Below are positions 34,088 to 43,507 of a DNA stretch of 64,000 nucleotides, piece after piece. Numbering within the stretch: position 1 is the first letter of the stretch; each line of letters begins with the position of its first letter. The DNA lies in contig NZ_JRVC01000003.1 in the NCBI RefSeq assembly GCF_000807925.1, positions 1-64,000 of the forward strand, in the 5' to 3' direction. The notes below the pieces were generated by a model. That model worked only from the letters and a program-made list of their open reading frames with translations. It was not told the origin of the DNA and searched no databases. The translations under genes were made by a program, and so were the position numbers. Origin of the DNA: Novosphingobium subterraneum (GTDB lineage Bacteria; Pseudomonadota; Alphaproteobacteria; Sphingomonadales; Sphingomonadaceae).

Positions 34088-34861
34088 TCAATCCCCGGCG
34101 ATGAAGGCGGTGATCTGCCACTGACCCTGCTTGGGTTCGGCAATCAGGCGATAGTCGAGCAGGCTGCGCAGCTTGGCCGTTTCGATGTAGCCTTTGGTTC
34201 CGTCATGCGTGGTAACGCGGATCGCTCTGGCTTCACTGTCGAAGTCCATCGGATCTATGCCGACAATGCTCCAGCCTGCTGGCGCCAAGGGTTTGCCGCC
34301 CGGTTTATCCCGCATGGGCGTGTCGTCGCCGAGCACCAGCATCGCGCTGTAGCTGTCGATGTCTTCTGGCACGTTCCAGAAGACCCATGGCATCGCGGCC
34401 AGCCCGCCCTGCACGGCGCAGCCCAGCGGCAACATCGCTTCGAGTTCAAGCCACAGCTTCGTATCGGGATCGTTGAGACGCTTGACCAGTTCGGCAGGCC
34501 CGTTGCCGCCCCCATAGTCCAGCGCGATATCGGGTGCCGCGAGCTTGGACATCGCTTGCGCGTCCCGTTTCAGGATCGCGGCCACCAAGGCCTTGTGAAA
34601 CGCGGGCCAGCCTGGCTGCTTCAGGCATTCGTCCCGCGGCGCGTAGCGGGCTTCCTGCACCGTAGCAGGCGCTGGGGTGGCAGACTGGCTTGCTTCAGGT
34701 TCGGGCTCCACCACTGGCTCGGAGGCCGGCGGGGGCGCTGGCGGGGCCTGATAGGGTTCACTAGCGCTTGGCGACGCTTGAGGCTCGCTCCCGCTCCCGC
34801 ACCCGGCCAGAGCCGCCAGTGCGGCAGTGGCGAAAAGGAGCCGGGCGAGCCTCTGTGTCAT
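34088..34861 (-). CDS. Hypothetical lipoprotein with Pro/Glu-rich linker
   Basis: The 257-aa lipoprotein has lipobox LAALAGC (about 15-21), a low-complexity Pro/Ala/Glu linker (about 25-70) and a C-terminal soluble domain with ECLKQPGWPAFHKALVAAIL, ALDYGGGNGPAELVKRLNDP and GYIETAKLRSLLDYRLIAEP. The last segment resembles SH3-type strands. No family is certain. The start overlaps the rmuC stop by 4 nt, so it is probably co-transcribed with rmuC. Confidence 0.75.
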   Translation of the reverse strand: MTQRLARLLFATAALAALAGCGSGSEPQASPSASEPYQAPPAPPPASEPVVEPEPEASQSATPAPATVQEARYAPRDECLKQPGWPAFHKALVAAILKRDAQAMSKLAAPDIALDYGGGNGPAELVKRLNDPDTKLWLELEAMLPLGCAVQGGLAAMPWVFWNVPEDIDSYSAMLVLGDDTPMRDKPGGKPLAPAGWSIVGIDPMDFDSEARAIRVTTHDGTKGYIETAKLRSLLDYRLIAEPKQGQWQITAFIAGD

Positions 34862-36372
34862 TCCGCAGCGACGTCTCCATCGTCGTTGGCAATCGCTGCG
34901 AGCGGCGCCGGTTCTGCCTCGGCATAGCGCGGGGCGGCTTCGACAAGAGGCACTTCCTCAAGCTCGCGCTTGCCGATCTCGATGTGCTTGTCCTTCAGGC
35001 GGCGACCAGCCGACAGCACGTTGCGTTCGAAGCTGCCGACGAACTTGTTGTAGTTGCTCACTGCACTGTCCAGCCCGTTGCCGACGCGCTTGAGGTGTTC
35101 GGCGGCGACGGCAAGGCGATCGTAAAGCTCGCCGCCCATCTTACCGATCTCGCGCGCTTCGCGGGCCAGGCCGTCCTGCCGCCAGACTTGGGCCACGGTG
35201 CGGGCAATGGCGACGAGGTTGGTCGGGCTGGCCAGCAGAACGCGCCGTTCGAAGGCGAAATCCCATAGCGAGGGGTCACGCTCCAGCGCGGCGGCAATGA
35301 AGTGTTCGCCGGGGACGAACATCAGCACGTAGTCCGGCGCCTCTTCGAACTGCGACTGATAGGACTTGGCGCCCAGTGTCTGGATGTGGTTGCGCATCGA
35401 CTGGACGTGGGCGTTCAACGCGATCTTCCGCGTATCGTCGTCCTCCGCCTCGAAGGCATCCTGATAGGCATTGAGCGAAACCTTGGCGTCGATCACCAGC
35501 AGCTTGTTTCCGGGAACGCGGACGATGGCATCCGGGCGCAGGCGGCCTTCGTCGGTATCGACCGAATGTTCCGTGATGAAATCGGTGTGTTCGGACAGGC
35601 CGCATTGTTCCAGCACGTTGCGCAACTGCAGTTCGCCCCAGCGCCCGCGAGTTTTCGGGCCATTGCGCAGCGAGTTGCCGAGTTGGGCGGCTGCGGCACG
35701 CACTGCTTCCTGCCCATCGCGCATCGACTGGATCAGACCGGTCAGCTGGCCAAACGAGTCCACGCGCTGCTTTTCGAGGCTCTGCACCTGTTCCTCATAA
35801 CTGCGCAGCCGCTGGTCTACAGGGGCGAGCAGGGACTTGAGGCGTTCGGCGCTGGTCTTCTCGCTTTCCTCGAAACGGGCATGAGCACGGTTGAGAAAGG
35901 CTTCCTGCGCCTTTTCCAGCACCTTGTTGCCAGCATTCTCGAACTCCTTGCGCAGGGCCTCCTGCGCCTCGATCAGCAGGCGTTTCTGTTCGGCGAAGTT
36001 CTCGGCATCGGCCTTCATGCGCTCAAGCTCGGCGCGCAAGGCTTCGCGCTCGGCCCGGACCTGAGCAAGTTCGGCGCGGACCTGATCTGCATCGGCAGCG
36101 CGCTGGCGGGCGGCGGCGAGAGCAGGGGCCAGTTCATCGCGCTGGCGGCGAACATCCTGCAGTTCGGAAAGGCCGGCTTCCAGTGCCTTGGCGCGCTCCA
36201 CCGTGGCAGCTAGGTCGACCGTCATTGCCTTGACCGTGCCTTCGTGGGCCTTGGCCTCGGCATCGCGGCTGTCATGGCGGGCGCGCCACTCGGCAGCAGG
36301 GCGGGAGCCGAAAAACCAGCCGATACCAAGCCCGATCACAAGCGCTACGATGACGAAAAGGGCAGATTCCAC
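34858..36372 (-). CDS. rmuC: DNA recombination protein RmuC
   Basis: The 504-aa RmuC has one N-terminal membrane helix (ALFVIVALVIGLGIGWFFGS), a long coiled coil (about 30-200) and a C-terminal nuclease-like domain (about 225-430, RWGELQLRNVLEQCGLSEHT, LLVIDAKVSLNAYQDAFEAE, VLMFVPGEHFIAAALERDPS). RmuC limits inverted-repeat recombination, perhaps by a restriction-endonuclease-like activity. It is divergent from the Csp gene across 148 bp, where I see no clear regulatory motif. Confidence 0.93.
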   Translation of the reverse strand: MESALFVIVALVIGLGIGWFFGSRPAAEWRARHDSRDAEAKAHEGTVKAMTVDLAATVERAKALEAGLSELQDVRRQRDELAPALAAARQRAADADQVRAELAQVRAEREALRAELERMKADAENFAEQKRLLIEAQEALRKEFENAGNKVLEKAQEAFLNRAHARFEESEKTSAERLKSLLAPVDQRLRSYEEQVQSLEKQRVDSFGQLTGLIQSMRDGQEAVRAAAAQLGNSLRNGPKTRGRWGELQLRNVLEQCGLSEHTDFITEHSVDTDEGRLRPDAIVRVPGNKLLVIDAKVSLNAYQDAFEAEDDDTRKIALNAHVQSMRNHIQTLGAKSYQSQFEEAPDYVLMFVPGEHFIAAALERDPSLWDFAFERRVLLASPTNLVAIARTVAQVWRQDGLAREAREIGKMGGELYDRLAVAAEHLKRVGNGLDSAVSNYNKFVGSFERNVLSAGRRLKDKHIEIGKRELEEVPLVEAAPRYAEAEPAPLAAIANDDGDVAAE

Positions 36373-36520
36373 GAAATTCTCCAGAAGGAACGAAATGGGA
36401 ACCTACCGTGACGGGCAAATTGGCGCAACCGATTCAGCCGGCGTGTTCCACAGGCAGGACAGGGCGCGGAACGGAAAGGAGCGCGACCCGCTAAGCCCTT
36501 GCGAACGAAGGAGAGCGCTC

Positions 36521-36931
36521 ATGTCGATCGAGAAGATGATTTCGGAACACCCGCAGGTGGGTGACAACTACAACGCCTCGCTGGGGATGGCAGTGAAGCA
36601 TGCGATGTATTGCTCCGCGATCTGCAATTCGTGCGCAGATGCCTGTCTCGCCGAGGCGATGGACATGGATCAGTGCATCCGCACCTGCCTGGATTGCTCT
36701 GATGTCTGCGCCGCGACGAGCCGCATTGCCACGCGCCGCACGGGATCCAACCGCGAGTTGATCCGGGCGCAGCTTGCCGTGTGCATCAAGGCCTGCGAGA
36801 TTTGCGAGGCGGAGTGCGCGAAGCATGACCACGCCCATTGCCGCCGCTGCGCGCAGATGTGCCGTGAATGCGCCGACGATTGCCGCCGGGCACTCGAAGA
36901 TCTGGATCGTGAGGTGCATGAGGCCGCGTAA
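36521..36931 (+). CDS. Four-helix-bundle copper-binding protein (Csp/DUF326 family)
   Basis: The 136-aa protein has about 17 Cys residues arranged in CxxxC-type steps along helices: YCSAICNSCADACLAE, CIRTCLDCSDVCAAT, CIKACEICEAECAKHDHAHC, RRCAQMCRECADDCRR. This is the copper storage protein (Csp) pattern that lines a helical bundle with Cu(I). No Tat or Sec signal is present, so it should be the cytosolic Csp3 type. GGAG lies upstream of ATG 36521. It is away from the cop locus. Confidence 0.9.
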   Translation: MSIEKMISEHPQVGDNYNASLGMAVKHAMYCSAICNSCADACLAEAMDMDQCIRTCLDCSDVCAATSRIATRRTGSNRELIRAQLAVCIKACEICEAECAKHDHAHCRRCAQMCRECADDCRRALEDLDREVHEAA

Positions 36932-36946
36932 CGCGGCCTCATCAGG

Positions 36947-37513
36947 TCACGCCGCCTTGCGCAGCTTTTCCAGCTTTTTCAACGCCATGTTGCGCTTGAG
37001 GCGCGAAAGGTGGTCTATGAACAGCACGCCTTCGAGATGATCCATCTCGTGCTGGAGGCAGGTAGCCATCAGGCCGTCCATTTCCTCCTCGTGCGTGTTT
37101 CCATCCAGGTCCTGCCAGCGCGCGCGGATGCGGGCGGGGCGCTCGACCTCGGCGTAGATCTCGGGCACGGAGAGGCAGCCTTCCTGATAGAGGCTGTGCT
37201 CTTCAGATGGGTCGAGGATCTCGGGGTTGATGAAGACCCGCGGTTCCTTCTTGGTCGGCTGGTGGTGATGATGGTGGCCATCGTGGTCGCAGGCGACGGG
37301 TTCGGCATCGGGATCATCGGGTTGAAGGTCGATGACCAGCACGCGCAGTGGCACGCCCACCTGGATCGCGGCGAGGCCGATGCCGGGGGCATCGTACATC
37401 GTCTCGAACATGTCTTCGACCAGCGTCTTGAGCTCGTCGTCGAACGTTTCGACGGGGACGGAGACCTGCTTGAGGCGCGGGTCAGGGACTTCGATGATTT
37501 CGCGGATGGCCAT
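36947..37513 (-). CDS. def: Peptide deformylase with His-rich insertion
   Basis: Removes the formyl group from nascent proteins. The 188 aa contain motif [11 protein letters not shown] (44-53), motif [10 protein letters not shown] (111-118, Cys ligand) and motif [15 protein letters not shown] (154 onward, two His ligands and Glu). Between strands, residues about 75-90 carry [16 protein letters not shown], an unusual insertion. It is part of a def/recR pair on the minus strand, opposite fmt, which adds the formyl group. Confidence 0.94.
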   Translation of the reverse strand: MAIREIIEVPDPRLKQVSVPVETFDDELKTLVEDMFETMYDAPGIGLAAIQVGVPLRVLVIDLQPDDPDAEPVACDHDGHHHHHQPTKKEPRVFINPEILDPSEEHSLYQEGCLSVPEIYAEVERPARIRARWQDLDGNTHEEEMDGLMATCLQHEMDHLEGVLFIDHLSRLKRNMALKKLEKLRKAA

Positions 37514-37578
37514 GGGGGGCAGATAAGGAATGTGGGCGGGAGTCGCAAGAACAGCGTTTCGATCAGTGTGATCGGCTG

Positions 37579-38175
37579 TCAGCCGACCGGCCTTCTTGCC
37601 CGCAGTGCCTGTGCCAGCGTGCCTTCGTCGAGATAATCCAGCTCGCCACCGACCGGCAGGCCGTGCGCCAGTTGCGTGACGCGGACCGGGGCGTCCTCGA
37701 GCCGTTCGGCGATGTAGTGGGCGGTGGTCTGGCCTTCGAGCGTGGCGTTCATGGCGAGGACGACTTCGTCGATGCCGCCGTGGCCCACGCGGTCGAGCAG
37801 CTGGCCGATGGTCAGGTCTTCGGGGCGCACGCCTTCCAAGGCCGATAGCCTGCCGCCGAGCACGTGGTACTTGCCGGTGAACAGGCGGGCGCGGTCCAGC
37901 GCCCAGAGGTCGGCGACTTCCTCGACCACGCAAATGGAGCGCTGGTCACGGCGGGGATCGGTGCAGATGCCGCAGGGGTTGGCGGTATCGACATTGCCGC
38001 AGACCTCGCATTCGACCAGCAGTTCCTGCACCTGGGTCAGCGCGTTGAGCAACTGGGGCAGCGCGGTTTCGCGCCGTTTGATCAGCCACAGCACGGCGCG
38101 GCGGGCCGAGCGGGGGCCGAGCCCGGGGAGGCGCGCCAATGCGCCGGAAAGTGCCTCGATCTCTTGCGATGCCAT
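37579..38175 (-). CDS. recR: Recombination mediator RecR
   Basis: The 198-aa RecR has a helix-hairpin-helix ([20 protein letters not shown]), the C4 zinc finger ([16 protein letters not shown]), and a Toprim domain ([40 protein letters not shown]). It acts with RecF/RecO in loading RecA. ATG 38175 ([20 protein letters not shown]) is the normal start. It is divergent from fmt across 52 nt. Confidence 0.95.
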   Translation of the reverse strand: MASQEIEALSGALARLPGLGPRSARRAVLWLIKRRETALPQLLNALTQVQELLVECEVCGNVDTANPCGICTDPRRDQRSICVVEEVADLWALDRARLFTGKYHVLGGRLSALEGVRPEDLTIGQLLDRVGHGGIDEVVLAMNATLEGQTTAHYIAERLEDAPVRVTQLAHGLPVGGELDYLDEGTLAQALRARRPVG

Positions 38176-38227
38176 GGCAGCACAGATAGGGCCGGAGCCG
38201 ACAAACGGAAGGCCTTGCAGACAGCTT

Positions 38228-39133
38228 ATGCGCATCATCTTCATGGGCACGCCCGATTTCGCGGTGCCGACGCTGGAAGCGCTGGTCGCTGCTGGGCACG
38301 AGGTGGTTGCCGTCTACAGCCAGCCGCCGCGTCCGGCGGGGCGGGGCAAGAAGCTCCAGCCGTCGCCGGTGCATCTGGCGGCGGAGGCGCATGGGATCGA
38401 GGTGCGCACGCCGGCTTCATTGAAAGGGGCCGAAGAGCAGACGGCGCTTGCCGCGCTGGGGGCCGATGTCGCGGTCGTGGCGGCCTATGGCCTGATCCTG
38501 CCGCAGGCGGTGCTTGACGCGCCGCGCCTGGGCTGCCTCAACGTCCACGGCTCGATCCTGCCGCGCTGGCGGGGGGCGGCGCCTGTGCAGCGGGCGATCC
38601 TTGCAGGTGACGATATGACCGGCGTGACCATCATGCAGATGGAGCGCGGGCTGGATACCGGGCCGATGCTGGCCGAGGTTAAGACGCAGGTCGATGGCAA
38701 GACGGCGGGCGAACTGACTGCGGAGCTGGCCGCGAAGGGCGCCGCGCTGATGGTGCAGGTGCTCACTGATCTGGCTGCCTATCCGGCCGTGGTGCAGCCC
38801 GAGGCGGGTGTGACTTACGCCCACAAGATCGACAAGGCGGAGAGCCGGCTGGATTTCACGCGCGATGCGGTGGCGGTGGAACGGCAGGTACGGGCGTTTG
38901 CGCCGGTGCCCGGAGCGTTCTTCGAGCTTGAGGGCGAGCGGTATCGCATACTGGCGGCTGAAGTCGCTGATGCGCAGGGTGAGGCTGGCGTGACGCTTGA
39001 TGACAGGCTCACCATCGCCTGCGGTTCGGGCGCGATCCGGCCTGTGTTGATCCAGAGGGCAGGGCGTCCGGCCATGGATGCGGCATCGCTTCTGCGCGGG
39101 CGGGCGATTGCGGCGGGGACCCGGCTCGGCTGA
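38228..39133 (+). CDS. fmt: Methionyl-tRNA formyltransferase
   Basis: Formylates Met-tRNA(fMet) using 10-formyl-THF. The 301 aa start [20 protein letters not shown], with catalytic region [20 protein letters not shown] (Asn-His), the conserved Asp in [13 protein letters not shown], and the C-terminal OB-like domain. It pairs functionally with def on the opposite strand. The stop overlaps the truA start (TGATG). Confidence 0.96.
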   Translation: MRIIFMGTPDFAVPTLEALVAAGHEVVAVYSQPPRPAGRGKKLQPSPVHLAAEAHGIEVRTPASLKGAEEQTALAALGADVAVVAAYGLILPQAVLDAPRLGCLNVHGSILPRWRGAAPVQRAILAGDDMTGVTIMQMERGLDTGPMLAEVKTQVDGKTAGELTAELAAKGAALMVQVLTDLAAYPAVVQPEAGVTYAHKIDKAESRLDFTRDAVAVERQVRAFAPVPGAFFELEGERYRILAAEVADAQGEAGVTLDDRLTIACGSGAIRPVLIQRAGRPAMDAASLLRGRAIAAGTRLG

Positions 39134-39882
39134 TGCGGTTTGCGCTGACTCTCGAATGGAACGGCGGGCCCTATATGGGCTTCCAGCGCCAGTCGCACGG
39201 GCCGAGCGTGCAGCAGGCGGTGGAAGAGGCGGTCGAATCCGTCACGGGCGAGGCCGTGGTGCTCAACGCCGCAGGGCGGACAGATACCGGGGTTCATGCG
39301 CTGGGGATGCGAGCGCATTTCGATCTTTCGCGCGCGTTCGATCCGTTTCGCATGATGGAAGCACTCAATGCGCGGCTGCGCCTGGCGGAGCATCCGATCG
39401 CGGTGCTCGATTGCAGCCACGTGGCCTACGACTGGCATGCGCGCTTCTCTTGCATCGGCAGGTCGTACGAATATCGCATCATCAATCGCCGCGCGCCGCT
39501 GACACTGGAACTGGGGCGGGCCTGGCGTATCGCCAAGCCGCTTGACGCTGCGGCGATGCACGCCGCGGCGCAGGCGCTGGTGGGCCACCACGATTTCACC
39601 ACGTTCCGTTCGGTGCACTGCCAGTCGGCCAGCCCGTTGAAGACGCTCGACCGGCTGGACGTGCGGCGCGAGGGCGACCGGGTGATCATCGAGGCAGCGG
39701 CGCGCAGTTTCCTGCACCATCAGGTGCGCTCGATGGTGGGGTGCCTTGCGCTGGTGGGGCAGGGGCAGTGGCCGGTCGGCCAGGTGGCCGAAGCGCTGGC
39801 AGCAAAAGACCGTAGCAAATTAGGACTTAACGCGCCTGCCGAAGGTCTATACTTCGTCTCCGCAACATATCCCGGAGAGTGA
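39133..39882 (+). CDS. truA: tRNA pseudouridine synthase TruA
   Basis: Makes pseudouridine at tRNA positions 38-40. The 249 aa contain the catalytic Asp in [20 protein letters not shown], the [12 protein letters not shown] segment and the [20 protein letters not shown] motif. The length is typical. Translationally coupled to fmt. An oxidoreductase gene follows after 3 nt. Confidence 0.95.
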   Translation: MRFALTLEWNGGPYMGFQRQSHGPSVQQAVEEAVESVTGEAVVLNAAGRTDTGVHALGMRAHFDLSRAFDPFRMMEALNARLRLAEHPIAVLDCSHVAYDWHARFSCIGRSYEYRIINRRAPLTLELGRAWRIAKPLDAAAMHAAAQALVGHHDFTTFRSVHCQSASPLKTLDRLDVRREGDRVIIEAAARSFLHHQVRSMVGCLALVGQGQWPVGQVAEALAAKDRSKLGLNAPAEGLYFVSATYPGE

Positions 39883-39885
39883 AAA

Positions 39886-40995
39886 ATGACCGATCTTCAA
39901 GGCCAGCGCATCGTCTCGCAGCTCGATCCCGACGGCACCCTGACCGTCAGCCTTGAAGACTTTACCCTGCCTGCGCCCGAGGGGCGGCAGGTGGTGATCC
40001 GCGTGGAAGCGACGCCGATCAATCCCTCGGACCTTGGTCTGCTGTTCGGCCCGGCAGATATCGAAAAGGCGGAGTTCTCGCCCGGCAGGATTGTGGCGAA
40101 GATGCCCGATCCTGCTGTGCGCGCGATGGCCGCGCGCCACGGCGCAGCCATGCCTGTGGGCAACGAAGGTGCGGGGACGGTCGTCGCAGCCGGCGATGCT
40201 CCGGAAGCGCAAGCACTGCTCGGCAAGCGCGTGACCTGCTTCCCCGGCGGCATGTATGCGACGCTGGCCGTGGCCGATGCGGCGATGTGCCTTGAACTTC
40301 CTGAGGGCGTGACGGCGGAGCAGGGCGCTTCGGCCTTCGTCAATCCGCTGACCGCCTTGAGCTTCACCGAGACGATGCGCCACCTTGGGCACAACGCTCT
40401 GGTGCATACGGCCGCAGCTTCGAACCTGGGGCAGATGCTGGTGAAGATCTGCCAGGCTGATGGCATTCCACTAGTCAACATCGTGCGCAACGATGCGCAG
40501 GTGGCGATCCTGAAAGGGATCGGTGCCGAGCATGTCGTCGACAGTTCGAAGGCAACGTTCCTTGACGACCTCGCTGCCGCGATCGGCGCGACCAAGGCGA
40601 CGATGGCATTCGATGCAATCGGCGGTGGCAAGCTGGTCAGCCAGATTCTGACGGTGATGGAGCAGGTGGCCAATTCGGGTGCGGCTTACAGCCGTTATGG
40701 CTCGAACAGCCCCAAGCACGCTTTCATCTACGGCGCGCTCGATCTTTCGCCGACGGTGCTGACCCGCAACTTCGGATTTTCGTGGGATGTCTCCGGCTGG
40801 CTGCTGACGCCATGGATGGGCAAGCTGGGTGCCGAAGTCGTCGAAAAGATGCGCAGCCGCGTGATGGCGGAACTTACCACGACATTTGCGAGCAGCTACA
40901 AGGCGCGCGTCACGCTGGATCAGGCGCTGACGAAGGAGGCCGCGCTGGAATACAATGCGCGGCGCACTGGCGAGAAATACCTGATCACGCCGTGA
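39886..40995 (+). CDS. Medium-chain NAD(P)H dehydrogenase, quinone-oxidoreductase-like
   Basis: The 369-aa MDR-superfamily oxidoreductase has the N-terminal GroES-like fold (VEATPINPSDLGLLFGPADI, MPVGNEGAGTVVAAGDAPEA). The Rossmann nucleotide site lies near ALVHTAAASNLGQMLVKICQ and ATMAFDAIGGGKLVSQIL. The catalytic zinc ligands are not evident, so it probably belongs to the zinc-independent branch. The substrate is unknown. It lies 3 nt after truA but its function seems unrelated. Confidence 0.85.
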   Translation: MTDLQGQRIVSQLDPDGTLTVSLEDFTLPAPEGRQVVIRVEATPINPSDLGLLFGPADIEKAEFSPGRIVAKMPDPAVRAMAARHGAAMPVGNEGAGTVVAAGDAPEAQALLGKRVTCFPGGMYATLAVADAAMCLELPEGVTAEQGASAFVNPLTALSFTETMRHLGHNALVHTAAASNLGQMLVKICQADGIPLVNIVRNDAQVAILKGIGAEHVVDSSKATFLDDLAAAIGATKATMAFDAIGGGKLVSQILTVMEQVANSGAAYSRYGSNSPKHAFIYGALDLSPTVLTRNFGFSWDVSGWLLTPWMGKLGAEVVEKMRSRVMAELTTTFASSYKARVTLDQALTKEAALEYNARRTGEKYLITP

Positions 40996-41075
40996 CGCGG
41001 TAAACGTCCGACTGCGTAAGCCTACATAACTGGTTCACCAGCAATCCTGAACACGTGTTGTCCTATCCGGCAGGG

Positions 41076-43484
41076 ATGGACGGGACCGCGAGCAGTGGAA
41101 GGCTGGAAAGGTTGAAGCTCTGGCTGCTCGAGCGGCCAGGCTCGCTGCTGCATCTGTTGCACTATGATATTGAACCGGGCGAGGTGGAGTGGTTCGCCCG
41201 ACGCAAGCTCGCATACATCAATTCCCTGAGCGGCAACCTGTTCGAGGCGTTGCGCATGGCGCTGATGCTGGCGATATGCGCGCCCGGCCTGACCTGGCAT
41301 TTCTATGTCGGTGCCGTGCTGCTGCTGGCCCAGATGCGCGTCGGCCTGACCGAACTGCGCCGAAAGGAAAGCAGCGGGCAGTACAAGCCATCGGAGATGG
41401 TCGAGATATGGGCCAAGGGCATCTGGCTGAGGGCCATATTCCTTGCCGCGTTTACCGCCTGCTGCATCATCGCCGTGCCGAGCGAGCGGATCGGGGCGCT
41501 GATCATCTACGTTCTGGTGCTGGCCCAACTTGAACTGCTGTTGCAGTTCACGATCCCGGTGGCGGGGATCATCTCCCAGACGATCTCGCTGGGACTGATG
41601 ACCTTTGCGCTGCTGTTCCGGTCCGACTTGCGCGGGGAACTGATCGTGCCTGTCATGGGCCTGCAGCTGATCGCCCTGCACGTGATGCTTTTCAACCTGC
41701 ACTACATGTTCGCTACGCGTATCCTGCGGACGCGCCGGCTGAAGGCAGCGGGCGAGACGATACAGGGCCTGCTCACTGCGTACGAGACCCATGCCAGCGA
41801 CTGGATGCTTGAGACCGACGCCAGCGGGAATGTCGCGCTGCCGTCCGAACGATTGTGCACGGCCCTGGGGCGCGATGCAGCCGATCTGGAAGGCGTGAAG
41901 CTGGTCAACCTGCTTGTTGCAGGACCGGAGACCGAGGCATTGCGTGAGGCGGCACGTAAGCTGAAGCCGTTCCATGACATGGTAGTCCCGATCGTTATCG
42001 AGGGGGACCTGCATTGGTGGTCGGTTACGGGCAATCCGCTTTACGAGGAGCTTCGTCATAGCGGCTTCCGTTTGTTCGTTCGGGATGTGACTGATCGCTA
42101 CACTGCCGAAAGCCAGGTGAGGTTCCTCGCGGACCATGACAGCCTGACCGTCCTGCCCAACCGGCATAACTTCCAGGCGAGGCTGGAGGCGGCGCTTGAC
42201 GGCGCCGTTGCAAACAATCCTTTCGCCGTATTTTACGTCGATCTCGATCACTTCAAGGCGGTCAACGATACGCTCGGCCATCAGTTTGGCGACAGCGTGC
42301 TGGTCGAGGCGGCGTGGCGGATCAAGTCGGCGCTGGGAGGACAAGGCTTCGTTGCCCGCTTGGGCGGGGACGAGTTCGCCTGCATCGTCGACGATTTCGA
42401 TACCGTGGACGATCTGCGGGAGGTCGGCCGCGCGATAGTCGAAGCGATCAGCCAGCCAATGGAGATCGAACGCCGGACGGTGCGGATCGGAGCGAGCATC
42501 GGCATCGCGATTGCGCCCGAACACGGCGCTACATCCGAGACTCTGCTGCGCAGCGCGGACCTTGCGCTTTACGAGGCCAAGTCACGTGGGCGAGGGTCGG
42601 CTATCGTGTACGACCCGGCGATGGAGGAGCTGAAGCAGGAGCGCGGCCGGCTTGAGCTGGATTTGCGCAGCGCATTGGCCAATGGCGAGTTCGAGCTTCA
42701 CTACCAGCCTTTGCATGAGCTCGCGAGCGACCGCATTGCCGGGTTCGAAGCACTGCTGCGCTGGCGGCACCCTGAACGGGGCTTGATCCCGCCAGACGTG
42801 TTCATACCCATTGCCGAGCACACCGGCCTCATCGTGGCCCTTGGCGAATGGGTTCTGCGCGAGGCGCTGGCAGAGGCGGCCACCTGGCCTTCGGACATGA
42901 CCGTGGCGGTCAACGTCTCTCCCGCACAGATGGCGGACTTCACTCTGCTCAAACAGGTGATCGCTGCACTTTCGGCGAGCGGCTTCGATCCGCACAGACT
43001 GGAGCTCGAGATTACCGAAACGATGCTGATGCAGGAGTGTGACGATCATCTGCAGCAACTGGAACGTCTGCACGCACTCGGCGTGCGCATCGCGCTCGAT
43101 GACTTCGGGACGGGCTATTCATCGCTGAACTATTTGCGCAGTTTCCCGTTCGACAAGATCAAGATTGACCGCTGCTTCATCAGTGAACTCAACGCAGGCA
43201 GTGAAAGCAGTGCGATCATCGAAGCAGTGCTGGATCTGGCCAGCAAGCTGAACATGCAGACCATTGCCGAGGGCGTGGAATCCGAGGAGCAGCTTGCGAG
43301 CCTGCGGGCGCTGGGGTGCGAGCAGGTGCAAGGCTATCTGATTAGCAAGGCGATACCCGCGGAAGACCTGCCGATCAGCCGCCAGTTTGCTCGGCAAAAG
43401 CTTGAGGCCGCTGACGCGATGCCGAGGCTGCCGGAGCTGAAGCTTGAGGATTACCGGGTGGATCAGGAGGCCCGGCGGGCCTGA
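41076..43484 (+). CDS. Membrane GGDEF-EAL protein (cyclic-di-GMP turnover)
   Basis: The about 802-aa protein has roughly five N-terminal membrane helices (residues about 45-220), a PAS-like domain (about 225-345), a GGDEF domain with intact ARLGGDEFACIVDD, and an EAL domain with intact FEALLRWRHPERG, NVSPAQMADF, ELEITETMLMQE and LDDFGTGYSSLNYLRSFPFD. Both active sites look complete, so it may make and break c-di-GMP. I chose ATG 41076. A TTG at 41055 would extend it by 7 residues. Confidence 0.92.
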   Translation: MDGTASSGRLERLKLWLLERPGSLLHLLHYDIEPGEVEWFARRKLAYINSLSGNLFEALRMALMLAICAPGLTWHFYVGAVLLLAQMRVGLTELRRKESSGQYKPSEMVEIWAKGIWLRAIFLAAFTACCIIAVPSERIGALIIYVLVLAQLELLLQFTIPVAGIISQTISLGLMTFALLFRSDLRGELIVPVMGLQLIALHVMLFNLHYMFATRILRTRRLKAAGETIQGLLTAYETHASDWMLETDASGNVALPSERLCTALGRDAADLEGVKLVNLLVAGPETEALREAARKLKPFHDMVVPIVIEGDLHWWSVTGNPLYEELRHSGFRLFVRDVTDRYTAESQVRFLADHDSLTVLPNRHNFQARLEAALDGAVANNPFAVFYVDLDHFKAVNDTLGHQFGDSVLVEAAWRIKSALGGQGFVARLGGDEFACIVDDFDTVDDLREVGRAIVEAISQPMEIERRTVRIGASIGIAIAPEHGATSETLLRSADLALYEAKSRGRGSAIVYDPAMEELKQERGRLELDLRSALANGEFELHYQPLHELASDRIAGFEALLRWRHPERGLIPPDVFIPIAEHTGLIVALGEWVLREALAEAATWPSDMTVAVNVSPAQMADFTLLKQVIAALSASGFDPHRLELEITETMLMQECDDHLQQLERLHALGVRIALDDFGTGYSSLNYLRSFPFDKIKIDRCFISELNAGSESSAIIEAVLDLASKLNMQTIAEGVESEEQLASLRALGCEQVQGYLISKAIPAEDLPISRQFARQKLEAADAMPRLPELKLEDYRVDQEARRA

Positions 43485-43507
43485 GCCCGCCGCAGCCGTC
43501 ACCCGCT

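Noticed and set aside
35078..35100. CTTGAGG-like sequence inside rmuC as a fourth copper promoter
   Set aside because: It lacks the full CTTGAGGGAT and has no GCGTA at 13 nt. It is coding sequence.
41022..42524. 500-aa open frame on the minus strand opposite the GGDEF-EAL gene
   Set aside because: High GC produces long antisense open frames. The plus-strand frame carries intact GGDEF and EAL motifs and the minus frame has no recognisable domain and a Gln/His/Arg-rich composition.
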